A DNA stretch of 64,000 nucleotides from Methylophaga sp. OBS1 (GTDB lineage Bacteria > Pseudomonadota > Gammaproteobacteria > Nitrosococcales > Methylophagaceae), in assembly GCF_026319365.1 (NCBI RefSeq), contig NZ_JAPDMS010000001.1, forward strand, positions 932,456 through 996,455. Direction: 5' to 3'. Both the position numbers and the translations under genes were made by a program. Within the stretch, counting starts at the first letter, position 1, and each line of letters begins with the position of its first letter. Shown here one piece after another: positions 1 to 8,232 of the stretch. Below the pieces are notes generated by a model. That model made no database searches and was not told the origin of the DNA. It saw only the letters and a list, made by a program, of their open reading frames with translations.

Positions 1-13
1 AGGGGTAATCCTG

Positions 14-1255
14 ATGTCTAAAAGACATGTTGTGGCGACTGGTCTGGGTGCCGCCACACCTGTTGGCCTGACAGTCAAAGAAAGCTGGGAAAATATTGTG
101 GCTGGTAAACGCGGTGTCGCACCACTGACGTTGTTTGACGTGTCGGATTTCAGTGTCCATTTCGGTGCCAGCGTCAAAAATTTTGACGTCACCAGCGTCA
201 TTCCTAAAAAAGATGCCAAGAAAATGGATACCTTCATCCATTACGGCATTGCCGCCGCCAAAGAGGCCATTGAAGATGCCGGTCTGGAGGTCACAGAAGA
301 CAATGCGGAACGTATTGGTGTAGTCATTGGCTCGGGCATTGGTGGCTTGCCAGGTATTGAAGCCGGTTATGACAATTATCTCAGTGGTGGTCCACGCAAA
401 ATTTCTCCGTTCTTTGTCCCCAGCAATATCATCAACATGATCTCCGGTAACCTGTCGATCATGTATGGTTTGAAAGGGCCCAACACCGCTATCGTTACTG
501 CCTGTTCGACGGGCACCCACTGTATTTCTGCTGCAGGTCGCATGATTCAGTACGGCGAAGCCGATGTGATGATCGCCGGTGGTGCGGAAATGGCGACTTC
601 TAAAACCGGTCTGGGTGGCTTTGCTGCTGCTCGCGCCTTGTCGACCCGCAATGATGACCCACAGGCAGCCAGCCGTCCCTGGGATAAAGACCGTGATGGC
701 TTTGTGCTGGGTGATGGTGCCGGTGTGCTGGTTCTGGAAGAATACGAGCATGCGGTTAAACGTGGGGCGAATATTTATGCCGAACTCATCGGCTCCGGGA
801 TGAGCAGTGATGCCTATCATATGACCATGCCGTCTCAGGGTGGTGAAGGTGCGGCCCGTTGCATGAAAAATGCGATGAAAGATGCTGGACTGAATGCAGA
901 TGAAATTGACTACATCAATGCGCATGGTACTTCGACGCCGGCAGGTGACGTCGCAGAAACCATGGCTATTAAACAGGCGCTGGGTGATGCTGCATCCAAA
1001 ACCGCTGTTAGCTCGACCAAGTCGATGATTGGACATCTGTTAGGTGCTGCCGGTGGTGTCGAAGCTGTCTTCAGTGTCTTGTCGATTCGTGATCAGGTGG
1101 CGCCTCCCACCATCAATCTGGATAATCCTGACGAAGCCTGTGACCTCGATTATGTCCCGCATACAGCGAGACAAATGCCGATCAATGTCGCCATGTCGAA
1201 CTCATTCGGTTTCGGTGGCACCAATGGTACCGTTATCTTCAAAAAGCTGAACTGA
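14..1255 (+). CDS. fabF: Beta-ketoacyl-ACP synthase II (FabF)
   Basis: Elongating condensing enzyme of type II fatty acid synthesis: it condenses acyl groups with malonyl-ACP in the cytoplasm. The 413-residue length is normal for FabF. The Cys-His-His triad is visible: Cys164 in TACSTG, His304 in NAHGTST and His341 in [10 protein letters not shown]. The C-terminal NSFGFGGTN glycine-rich segment is intact. ATG at 14 follows an AGGGG ribosome site at the window edge. It is the first complete gene of a packed plus-strand operon; acpP usually precedes fabF but would lie outside the window. Identification is secure. Confidence 0.97.
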   Translation: MSKRHVVATGLGAATPVGLTVKESWENIVAGKRGVAPLTLFDVSDFSVHFGASVKNFDVTSVIPKKDAKKMDTFIHYGIAAAKEAIEDAGLEVTEDNAERIGVVIGSGIGGLPGIEAGYDNYLSGGPRKISPFFVPSNIINMISGNLSIMYGLKGPNTAIVTACSTGTHCISAAGRMIQYGEADVMIAGGAEMATSKTGLGGFAAARALSTRNDDPQAASRPWDKDRDGFVLGDGAGVLVLEEYEHAVKRGANIYAELIGSGMSSDAYHMTMPSQGGEGAARCMKNAMKDAGLNADEIDYINAHGTSTPAGDVAETMAIKQALGDAASKTAVSSTKSMIGHLLGAAGGVEAVFSVLSIRDQVAPPTINLDNPDEACDLDYVPHTARQMPINVAMSNSFGFGGTNGTVIFKKLN

Positions 1256-1272
1256 ATCCAGAGTAGCGTTCA

Positions 1273-2091
1273 GTGATTCTGATAAACGGCCAACCCGATA
1301 ACAGAATCCCTGTGACAGACCGTGGCCTGCAATATGGCGACGGTCTGTTTGAAACACTGGCTTTTCGCCGGGGCAAGCTGGAGTTTCTCAACGCGCATCT
1401 GCAGCGCCTGATGTGGGGCTGTGAGCGGCTGGGGATTAATTTTGCCGACAAGGATAAGCTTGAGGTTGAACTGGCCACAGTCTGTGCCCAGACAGCCGAA
1501 GACAGTGTGATTAAAATCATGGTCACCCGCGGCAGTGGTGGTCGCGGTTACAAGGCCCCAGAAGAAGCGGAACCGCTTCGAATCATTTCCTCTCATCCCA
1601 TGCCGGACTATCCGGAAAGCTGCCAGCAGGGCATCACAGTCCGACTGTGCCAGCATCGTCTGGGAATCAACCCGGCACTGGCCGGCATTAAACACCTCAA
1701 TCGTCTTGAGCAGGTGCTGGCGCGCAGTGAATGGGATGATCACACTATTCGTGAAGGCCTGATGCTGGATATCAACGACAAGCTGGTAGAAGGCACGATG
1801 AGTAACCTGTTTATGATTCAAAACGGGCAGTTAGTGACACCAACTATCGCAGAAAATGGCATTGCCGGAATTATGCGCGGCGAAGTCATCAAGTTGGCTT
1901 CAAAATTGGATATCCCTGTTACTGAAAAAAACATGAGCCTCAATGATCTGGAACAGGCTGATGAAGTCTTTCTCACCAACAGCATTATTGAAATCTGGCC
2001 AATAACACATCTTTGGAACACCGATCTGAAATGGCCTTACGGCATGCTGACCCGTCGTTTTCAAGCCGAGCTGAAACAAGCCGAACGTTAA
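1273..2091 (+). CDS. pabC: Aminodeoxychorismate lyase (PabC)
   Basis: PLP-dependent fold-type IV enzyme that releases pyruvate from 4-amino-4-deoxychorismate to give p-aminobenzoate for folate. The 272-residue length is typical. The PLP lysine is probably Lys140 in the GIKHLNRLEQVLAR motif, and the DRGLQYGDGLFET N-terminal signature and the EGTMSNLF phosphate-binding segment are present. The start is GTG, 17 bases after fabF; no in-frame ATG fits the conserved N terminus. It is the usual neighbour between fabF and mltG. A branched-chain aminotransferase is the main alternative in this fold, but the context favours PabC. Confidence 0.94.
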   Translation: MILINGQPDNRIPVTDRGLQYGDGLFETLAFRRGKLEFLNAHLQRLMWGCERLGINFADKDKLEVELATVCAQTAEDSVIKIMVTRGSGGRGYKAPEEAEPLRIISSHPMPDYPESCQQGITVRLCQHRLGINPALAGIKHLNRLEQVLARSEWDDHTIREGLMLDINDKLVEGTMSNLFMIQNGQLVTPTIAENGIAGIMRGEVIKLASKLDIPVTEKNMSLNDLEQADEVFLTNSIIEIWPITHLWNTDLKWPYGMLTRRFQAELKQAER

Positions 2092-2092
2092 T

Positions 2093-3100
2093 ATGACAAA
2101 GACCCTGTTATTTAAGGTTTTATTACCTGCGGCTATCGTGGCCGCTGTCTGCACTTATTTTGCACTGCAGTATCAACGTTTTCTCAATGAACCATTGGCG
2201 CTCGATAATGATATGAGCTACACCGTTGAACCCGGCACGAACCTGAAAAAAATCAGCGAGGATTTGAAGCAACTGGGGCTGACGGATTTACCACCGATCT
2301 ATTTACAGGTTTATGGCCGTCTCACTGATCAGGCGCATAAAATCAAAGCTGGTGAGTATCAGATAGAAGCTGAGACTACGCTACCTGCGTTTCTCGATAA
2401 ACTGGTATCAGGCAAAGTTGTGATGAATGCCTTCACCATCATCGAGGGTATGACTGCCCGGGAGATGATCACGAGCCTGCACGCGCACCCGAAGATTGTT
2501 AAAACGCTGGATACCCATAGTCTGGACAAGGTTATGGCTGAACTGCGCGCTCCGGAGAAAAATGGTGAAGGTTGGTTCATGCCGGAAACTTATCATTTCC
2601 CCTCAGGTACCACTGATATCGCCTTCCTTCGTCGTGCCTATCAGCAAATGCAGGAGAGCTTGGAGCAGGCCTGGCAGAACCGTGCTGAAGACCTGCCCTA
2701 TGACACGCCCTACGAAGCGTTGATTATGGCGTCAATTATCGAGAAAGAAACCGGTATTGCTGAGGAAAGACCGCAAATTGCCGGGGTTTTTGTTCGCCGT
2801 TTGCAGAAAGGTATGCGGCTGCAAACTGATCCGACGGTGATTTATGGCCTTGGAGAAACGTTTGATGGTAATCTGCGTAGAAAAGATTTACGCAGTGACA
2901 CGCCCTACAACACATACACGCGTGGTGGACTGCCGCCATCACCGATCTGTCTCCCGAGTATCGAGTCGATTGAGGCTGCATTGCATCCGGCCGATGGTGA
3001 CAGCTTGTATTTTGTTGCTACCGGTGAAGACGGTCGACACAAGTTTTCTGCGACCTTAAAAGAACATAACCAGGCAGTCAGACGCTATCAACTCAGGTAA
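2093..3100 (+). CDS. mltG: Endolytic murein transglycosylase (MltG/YceG)
   Basis: Inner-membrane lytic transglycosylase that cuts nascent glycan strands and is thought to set glycan length. It has one N-terminal membrane segment (about residues 6-26), a LysM-like region (about 40-110), then the YceG catalytic domain. The catalytic Glu lies in the ASIIEKETG motif near residues 217-219, followed by GMRLQTDPTVIYG and TPYNTY, both family hallmarks. It starts one base after the pabC stop and ends two bases before tmk, so it is translationally coupled in the operon. Confidence 0.96.
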   Translation: MTKTLLFKVLLPAAIVAAVCTYFALQYQRFLNEPLALDNDMSYTVEPGTNLKKISEDLKQLGLTDLPPIYLQVYGRLTDQAHKIKAGEYQIEAETTLPAFLDKLVSGKVVMNAFTIIEGMTAREMITSLHAHPKIVKTLDTHSLDKVMAELRAPEKNGEGWFMPETYHFPSGTTDIAFLRRAYQQMQESLEQAWQNRAEDLPYDTPYEALIMASIIEKETGIAEERPQIAGVFVRRLQKGMRLQTDPTVIYGLGETFDGNLRRKDLRSDTPYNTYTRGGLPPSPICLPSIESIEAALHPADGDSLYFVATGEDGRHKFSATLKEHNQAVRRYQLR

Positions 3101-3102
3101 TC

Positions 3103-3729
3103 ATGAACGGAAAATTCATCAGTGTTGAAGGTATTGAGGGCGCAGGTAAATCCACTCAAATCAGCTTTATCCGTGACTTTCTGGAAGCAAATGGCAAAAC
3201 AGTGATCGTGAGTCGTGAGCCTGGTGGTACTGACCTGGGCGAACAGATTCGTGAATTATTGCTGGCCCCGCGCGAGTCTGGCATGAGCGAAGATACCGAA
3301 TTGCTGTTGATGTTTGCCGCCAGAGCAGAGCATCTGCATCAGAAAATCAAGCCAGCACTGGAACGCGGCGACTGGGTATTATGCGACCGTTTTGTTGACG
3401 CGACCTTTGCCTATCAGGGAGGGGGCCGTGGCATAGATCGCAAGCGAATTCAGACTATCTCTGACTGGACATTACAAGGCCTTCAAACGGATCTGACGCT
3501 GTTATTTGATCTGCCTGTCTCGGTCGGTCAATCCCGGGTTATCCAGCGTCAACAGCAGAAAGATCGTTTCGAGCAGGAGAAGTCGGCTTTCTTCGAAAAA
3601 ATCCGTGACTGCTATCTGCAACGTGCTGAAACAGAGCCGGATAGAATCAAACGGATTGACGCCAGTCAGGATATTGAAGCCATTCAGGCACAACTCACCA
3701 CCATCCTAACGACCCTTTTGTCATCATGA
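3103..3729 (+). CDS. tmk: Thymidylate kinase
   Basis: Phosphorylates dTMP to dTDP in the cytoplasm. The 208-residue protein has the P-loop EGIEGAGKST near residues 8-17, the DR(F/Y) motif in LCDRFVDATFAYQGGGRG, and the LID-region arginines near residues 145-155 (RQQQKDRFE). The stop codon overlaps the holB start by 4 bases (ATGA), so the two are translationally coupled. Both are DNA replication functions. Confidence 0.97.
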   Translation: MNGKFISVEGIEGAGKSTQISFIRDFLEANGKTVIVSREPGGTDLGEQIRELLLAPRESGMSEDTELLLMFAARAEHLHQKIKPALERGDWVLCDRFVDATFAYQGGGRGIDRKRIQTISDWTLQGLQTDLTLLFDLPVSVGQSRVIQRQQQKDRFEQEKSAFFEKIRDCYLQRAETEPDRIKRIDASQDIEAIQAQLTTILTTLLSS

Positions 3730-4709
3730 TGGCTAATGTTGATTACAGCTGGCACCAAAAGCCCTGGCAGCATCTGCAGGCGATGCAGCAGCAGGGGAGG
3801 ATGCCGCATGCACTGCTGATTTCAGGTATTGCCGGTGTGGGAAAGCGCGCTTTTGCAGACAGGCTGATAGCCAGTTTGTTATGCAGCCAGACCAACAGTG
3901 GGTTTGATGCCTGTGGGCACTGCCATAGCTGTCAGCTTCTGGCTGCCGGTTCCCATCCGGATTATAAAGCGGTGAGTCCCGAAGAGCCCGGCAAACAGAT
4001 CAAAGTCGATCAAATACGTGATTTGAAACAGAGTCAGACATTGATGCCCAAGGTGTCCCGCGGCAAGGTGGTGCTCATTAGCGCGGCGGACCAGATGAAT
4101 ATCTCTGCCTTCAACAGCCTGCTCAAGCTACTGGAAGAACCTCAGCCGGAATCTGTGCTGATATTGCTCTCGGAAAACCGTCAGCAGCTGCCAATCACCA
4201 TAAAAAGCCGTTGTCAGACATTGGCTATCCCGACCCCTGACAAGGAAGCGGCACTGGCGTGGTTGCAGCACACGGATATGTCGTTCTCAGAGGATGAATG
4301 GTTGTCATTGTTGAGAGTGAGTCATGGCGCACCGCTCGCTGCCATGGCTGCCGGCGAAGCGGGCCTGCAGCAAAGCCGGCAGGTGACTCACGACATTGCT
4401 CTGCTGATGCAGGCGAAAGCGAACCCGGTGCAAATGGCTGCTGATTGGCAACAATTCGATTTGAAATCAGTGCTGTATCAGATTCAGCAGATGATGCAGA
4501 CTAAAATCAGCAATCTGCTCATTCGCGATGAGCCGGTGCCGGGCGTGATCCTGCGTCAGTACTGGGCTATCATGGATTGCATCAGCAACACAATAAAGTT
4601 AATATCATCTCAAAATAATCTGAACAAGATATTGTTAATAGAGGATTTTATGGTGACGGTTATGCAGCACGCTGATCAGCTTCATCAGCTCAAGGAAACC
4701 CAAAGGTAA
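3726..4709 (+). CDS. holB: DNA polymerase III delta' subunit (HolB)
   Basis: AAA+ clamp-loader subunit. The 327-residue protein has a P-loop-like segment (ISGIAGVGKRAFA), a zinc-binding module with the spacing CGHCHSCQLL plus an upstream Cys, and the sensor-1 region ending in IKSRCQTL. The C-terminal half is less conserved, as usual for delta'. Two consecutive ATG codons are present at 3726 and 3729; either could be used. The position between tmk and pilZ is the standard order in gammaproteobacteria. Confidence 0.95.
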   Translation: MMANVDYSWHQKPWQHLQAMQQQGRMPHALLISGIAGVGKRAFADRLIASLLCSQTNSGFDACGHCHSCQLLAAGSHPDYKAVSPEEPGKQIKVDQIRDLKQSQTLMPKVSRGKVVLISAADQMNISAFNSLLKLLEEPQPESVLILLSENRQQLPITIKSRCQTLAIPTPDKEAALAWLQHTDMSFSEDEWLSLLRVSHGAPLAAMAAGEAGLQQSRQVTHDIALLMQAKANPVQMAADWQQFDLKSVLYQIQQMMQTKISNLLIRDEPVPGVILRQYWAIMDCISNTIKLISSQNNLNKILLIEDFMVTVMQHADQLHQLKETQR

Positions 4710-4714
4710 CAGCC

Positions 4715-5068
4715 ATGGCAATGAATCCACGCAAGGGCATTCTGTCACTGAAAATCACCGATCAGAATATGCTCTATCATTCTTACATGCCGTTTCTGAA
4801 AAATGGTGGCCTGTTTATACCGACCAACAAGAGCTATCAGATCGGTGAAGAGGTTTTTATCCTGTTGACCCTGATGGATGAGGCTGAAAAGCTTCCCGTG
4901 GCCGGCAATATTGTCTGGATTACACCCCGCGGGGCACAGGGCAACCAAGCGGCGGGGATTGGTGTCCATTTCAGTGATATCGACGGGGGCGCTTCCGTTG
5001 TTCGGGGTAAAATCGAAAATTATCTGGTGGATAAGCTCAAATCCGATAAAGCCACCTACACCATGTAA
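4715..5068 (+). CDS. pilZ: PilZ-domain protein (type IV pilus type)
   Basis: A 117-residue single-domain PilZ protein. The family signature is seen in GGLFIPTN, the basic strand GNIVWITPRG and GIGVHFSD. It lacks the RxxxR motif that c-di-GMP-binding PilZ proteins carry, so it probably belongs to the original PilZ group that works with PilB/FimX in type IV pilus assembly rather than binding the nucleotide. The holB-pilZ-tatD order is the conserved chromosomal context for this group. No pilus gene lies in the window. Confidence 0.9.
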   Translation: MAMNPRKGILSLKITDQNMLYHSYMPFLKNGGLFIPTNKSYQIGEEVFILLTLMDEAEKLPVAGNIVWITPRGAQGNQAAGIGVHFSDIDGGASVVRGKIENYLVDKLKSDKATYTM

Positions 5069-5107
5069 CGCACACGCGTTACGCAATCAAGCTTTCAAGA
5101 ATTTTTT

Positions 5108-5881
5108 ATGTATATTGACTCTCATTGTCACCTCAACATGCTGGCAGATGAGCCGGGCGGTATTGACGCCATGGTGAGTGAAGCCAGCGATAACGGTATT
5201 GAACACATTCTCTGTATTGCGATTGATAAAGCCAGTTGCGCAGAAGTGAAATCGATTGCAGACAGCTTCCCGCAAGTCACTGCCAGTGTCGGCATTCATC
5301 CTAATGTCGATGAGCAGGAACAATTCACTGTTGAAGAGCTTGTGGCACAGGCTGCTCACCCCAAAGTCATCGCGATTGGCGAGACCGGCCTTGATTATTT
5401 TCGCAGTGAAGGTGATCTGGAGTGGCAGCGTGATCGTTTCCGTGTTCATATTGAAGCCGCTAAAAAAACCCAGAAACCATTAATTATTCATACCCGTGAA
5501 GCGCGCGAAGATACGATGAGTATTCTCGAGAACGAAGACGCTGAAAAAGCCGGCGGCATCATTCACTGCTTCACTGAAAACTGGGAAACCGCCAAACGCG
5601 CTCTGGACATCGGTTTCTATATTTCGCTGTCTGGCATTGTCACTTTCAAGAGTGCGAGAGAACTGCAGGACGTGGCTAAGAAGTTGCCGCTGGACCGGAT
5701 GCTGATCGAAACAGATTCCCCTTACCTGGCGCCCGTACCACACCGAGGTAAAACCAATAAACCGGTTTTCGTCAAACATGTGGCTGAGTTTCTGGCCGAG
5801 TTGCGCGGGGATACAGTCGAAAACATTGCAGCAACCACGACGGCTAATTTCCAGCGCCTGTTCCCTTCTACGGTTCAGTAA
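5108..5881 (+). CDS. tatD: TatD family metal-dependent deoxyribonuclease
   Basis: TIM-barrel metal-dependent hydrolase of the TatD/YcfH type, with reported 3'-5' exonuclease activity. The 257-residue length is typical. Metal ligands are visible in order: SHCHL near residues 4-8, GETGLDY (Glu) near 97, IIHTREA (His) near 128, IIHCFTEN (His) near 153 and the TDSPYLAP Asp near 203. It is separated from pilZ by 39 bases. The YcfH subfamily is the one usually found at this locus. Confidence 0.93.
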   Translation: MYIDSHCHLNMLADEPGGIDAMVSEASDNGIEHILCIAIDKASCAEVKSIADSFPQVTASVGIHPNVDEQEQFTVEELVAQAAHPKVIAIGETGLDYFRSEGDLEWQRDRFRVHIEAAKKTQKPLIIHTREAREDTMSILENEDAEKAGGIIHCFTENWETAKRALDIGFYISLSGIVTFKSARELQDVAKKLPLDRMLIETDSPYLAPVPHRGKTNKPVFVKHVAEFLAELRGDTVENIAATTTANFQRLFPSTVQ

Positions 5882-5883
5882 GC

Positions 5884-6510
5884 ATGCGGCTGAGACATCT
5901 GCTGACCAGCTGGCTGCTGATCCTCAACCTGTCTTTGCTTGCTGCCTGTGGCGACAGTAGCCAGGCATCGCTCCGCACGCTATCCGAAGAAGCGGTTATT
6001 CTGGCTTTTGGTGACAGCCTGACCTATGGAACCGGTGCAGAACACCAGACGGAGAGCTATCCCGCCATATTGGCTGAGCTCAGCGGGCGAACAGTGATTA
6101 ATGCTGGCGTGCCGGGAGAGGTCAGTCGCGAAGGCCTGGCCAGGATTGAAACCTTACTGACACAACACCAACCAGAACTGGTTCTGCTCTGTCATGGTGG
6201 CAATGACCTGCTTCGCAAACTGAGCGAAGTCGAGCTCAAACAAAACCTCACTCAGATGATACAACTTATCCGTCAGCAGGGTGCTGAGGTGGTGATGTTA
6301 TCCGTACCCAAACCAGGCTTGTTTCTGAAGCCGTCACCAATTTACCGGGAAGTCGCGCAGTCGCTGCAGGTCCCCCTGGAAGACAATATCATTGTTGAGA
6401 TTGAATCTGAAAACACGTTGAAATCCGACCCCATTCATCCGAATGCCAGCGGTTATCGACTGCTCGCTGAACGGATTCATCAATTGCTCAGCCAGTCAGG
6501 CGCCTTGTAA
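5884..6510 (+). CDS. SGNH/GDSL hydrolase lipoprotein (TesA-like)
   Basis: Predicted lipoprotein esterase or acylhydrolase of 208 residues. The N terminus has a hydrophobic stretch and a lipobox LLAAC (Cys about residue 22), so the mature protein is probably membrane-anchored and periplasmic. The SGNH blocks are present: AFGDSLTYG (Ser), the Gly of INAGVPGE, HGGNDLLR (Asn) and DPIHPNASGY (Asp/His). The fold matches E. coli TesA, an acyl-CoA thioesterase and lysophospholipase, but the substrate is not known. It starts two bases after tatD and is the last gene of the operon by spacing. Confidence 0.88.
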   Translation: MRLRHLLTSWLLILNLSLLAACGDSSQASLRTLSEEAVILAFGDSLTYGTGAEHQTESYPAILAELSGRTVINAGVPGEVSREGLARIETLLTQHQPELVLLCHGGNDLLRKLSEVELKQNLTQMIQLIRQQGAEVVMLSVPKPGLFLKPSPIYREVAQSLQVPLEDNIIVEIESENTLKSDPIHPNASGYRLLAERIHQLLSQSGAL

Positions 6511-6574
6511 CGCTCCATAAGGAACTTCAGTCATTGCGTTTGAGTCCGTTGATGAAACACGGAGACAGCGACTG

Positions 6575-6943
6575 ATGAGACATCTTTTCCTGATAGCCAG
6601 CATGCCCATGCTAATGACTATGCCGCTCAGTGCGGAACCTGCCTTTGGCTCGCTTGCTAACGATTGCTATAACGAGTGGAAGACCCGTGGCTGGGTGCTT
6701 GGTGAGGACAATACCCCGGCGCACGATGTAGAACGCTTTGCCAACGGTATCAGGAAAATCTGTGAAATTCGCTCACAGATGTTTGTCGAAGACACCGAAA
6801 TATCACCTTATATTCAAGGCCGTTTGGCCGAGCTGGCTCCCTATGTGTTTTCAGGTGACGAGCAGGCTATCCGGATGCTGATTACCAAGCTGAATCAGCG
6901 TCGACCGGGTCATCAGTTCTCTGGTAGCTTTATGCATGACTAG
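6575..6943 (+). CDS. Small exported protein of unknown function
   Basis: A 122-residue protein with a signal peptide (cleavage probably after ...PLSA near residue 20). The mature part has two cysteines (in NDCYNEW and KICEIR), which could form a disulfide in the periplasm. I recognise no family. ATG at 6575 follows GGAGACAG. Its last 14 bases overlap the end of the convergent chelatase gene. The upstream gap of 64 bases leaves room for its own promoter or for readthrough from the operon. Confidence 0.7.
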   Translation: MRHLFLIASMPMLMTMPLSAEPAFGSLANDCYNEWKTRGWVLGEDNTPAHDVERFANGIRKICEIRSQMFVEDTEISPYIQGRLAELAPYVFSGDEQAIRMLITKLNQRRPGHQFSGSFMHD

Positions 6944-7298
6944 TCGCGGTCTGCAATACCAGTTCGGGCATGGCGGGAGATGCGCCAATGTGCTGACTGA
7001 GAACAATGCAGACAGAGGGATGCCGGGTGCGTACTTCATCGAGAATACCCGGTATATCCTCAGTGACATGTCGACCTGAATTGAGGAAATAGGGGAACAC
7101 GATCACTTCATTTGCACCCTCGCTGATGCAATGGGCGACGCCATCTGGGATCGATGGGTCGGCGAGTTCCAGAAAAGCGGCCTCCACCAAATCAAACTCT
7201 GGCTGCTGACTGGAACGCAATTGTTCTGCCAGGGCGAATACTTCCTGATTTGAAGCTTGCCTGCGGCTACCGTGAGCGACAATAAGTAGGGCTTTCAT
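6930..7298 (-). CDS. Sirohydrochlorin chelatase (SirB/CbiX-type)
   Basis: Short chelatase of about 122 residues. The N-terminal LLIVAHGSRRQ motif and the internal FPYFLNSGRHVTEDI motif supply the two metal-binding histidines of the CbiX/SirB family. The family inserts Fe2+ or Co2+ into sirohydrochlorin. With sulfite reductase (a siroheme enzyme) about 3 kb away, siroheme synthesis is the likely role. I place the start at ATG 7298 because AGGA lies 6-9 bases upstream and the conserved N terminus begins there; an in-frame ATG at 7316 would add six residues. Confidence 0.87.
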   Translation of the reverse strand: MKALLIVAHGSRRQASNQEVFALAEQLRSSQQPEFDLVEAAFLELADPSIPDGVAHCISEGANEVIVFPYFLNSGRHVTEDIPGILDEVRTRHPSVCIVLSQHIGASPAMPELVLQTATSHA

Positions 7299-7393
7299 CT
7301 TGTTTCCTTCAGTCATTTAAATTTAGCTCGGATATTAATGGACATTATCGCAGTCTAGTTGCGAACGATACGTGAAAAAAACGGGGAAATCTC

Positions 7394-7705
7394 ATGCTTA
7401 GCAAATTGACCTGGATGTGGATGGCGCTGTTTATGACGGGTTTTTTCTCTTCATCCGTCATGGCGCAGGATGAACATAAACAATGCGCTATGATTGCCTC
7501 ATTGACCGGCGATTATTACGCTCAGCGGCTGGAAGGAAAGTCTAAAGCGGACATGCAGCAGAGCACGCCACCTGAATTTATTAACAGTGATTTTTTCCGC
7601 ATCGTAGATTTGGCAATAAACCTAGCTTTTAACTTTGATGATTCACTTAACGAAGATCAAGTGGAAACCCAGGTCTACGACAGTTGTATGCGTAATAAAC
7701 CCTGA
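7394..7705 (+). CDS. Small exported protein with a cysteine pair
   Basis: A 103-residue protein with a clear signal peptide ending ...SSVMAQ (cleavage near residue 24). The mature chain is about 79 residues with only two cysteines, one near each end (KQCAM and DSCMRN), suggesting a single disulfide. I recognise no family. The stop codon abuts the end of the convergent gene at 7706. It resembles the 6575-6943 product in size, export and Cys content but not clearly in sequence. Confidence 0.68.
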   Translation: MLSKLTWMWMALFMTGFFSSSVMAQDEHKQCAMIASLTGDYYAQRLEGKSKADMQQSTPPEFINSDFFRIVDLAINLAFNFDDSLNEDQVETQVYDSCMRNKP

Positions 7706-8083
7706 TTAGAGAGAAAATTGAGAGCGATGCCGATGGCAACAAGTGATGAGGTGCCCGCCTCTTCGAAACTGATGGGCTTCTTCGCCACAATACATACACA
7801 GCTGTACTGAACGCATCTGAGCTTTCTTGATAATCTCGCTGATATCCCTGTTGCGGTTAATCACCTCGCAAGTCAGTTTGCCCATATGCTCCTCGATGAA
7901 AAGTATACGCGGGAGAAACATGCGTTGCCGGCGTTTCAGATTGACTTGCTGAACTACGTCTTCAATACTCGCGCACATCCCGTAAACCAGATCGAACCAG
8001 CCATCAGGTACTGTAATTTGATGGTTTCTCCCCAGAGAGATGGGACAGCGAAGTTTGAGGCGGGCTTTTTGAGACGCTTTCAT
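7706..8083 (-). CDS. Conserved hypothetical protein with a Cys/His-rich tail
   Basis: About 125 residues, no signal peptide or membrane segment. The N terminus is basic (KASQKARLKLR); the C terminus has a cluster CMYCGEE...CCHRHR that looks like a small metal-binding knuckle. I recognise no named family. I choose ATG 8083 because residues upstream of it in the longer frame are encoded by a terminator-like hairpin. That leaves only 8-10 bases between the hairpin's T-run and the start, so the hairpin probably lies in this gene's leader. Confidence 0.6.
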   Translation of the reverse strand: MKASQKARLKLRCPISLGRNHQITVPDGWFDLVYGMCASIEDVVQQVNLKRRQRMFLPRILFIEEHMGKLTCEVINRNRDISEIIKKAQMRSVQLCMYCGEEAHQFRRGGHLITCCHRHRSQFSL

Positions 8084-8092
8084 AGTCAGGTT

Positions 8093-8124
8093 TAAAAAAA
8101 TGGATGGCACGAAAGGTGCCATCC
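8093..8124 (-). terminator. Rho-independent terminator or attenuator hairpin
   Basis: A perfect 9-bp stem (8102-8110 with 8116-8124, GGATGGCAC/GTGCCATCC) with a 5-base loop is followed on the minus strand by a T-rich run at 8093-8101. It ends transcription from the EAL gene (8233-9909) and stands directly in front of the ATG at 8083. Confidence 0.75.
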
Positions 8125-8156
8125 AAAGTCAACCAAGATATAGCAAGGATAAAGAT

Positions 8157-8174
8157 GCTGCTTTGGCAAGCAGC
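8157..8174 (-). other. Second hairpin in the 8125-8232 spacer
   Basis: Perfect 7-bp stem GCTGCTT/AAGCAGC (8157-8163 with 8168-8174) and a 4-base loop, between the EAL gene stop and the terminator-like hairpin. It has no T-run of its own. It may be part of a structured leader for the gene at 8083. Confidence 0.4.
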
Positions 8175-8232
8175 AATATTAAAGACAAATGCAAAGGCAA
8201 AAAATTCACTCAGCTGAAAAAATAATTTTGGC

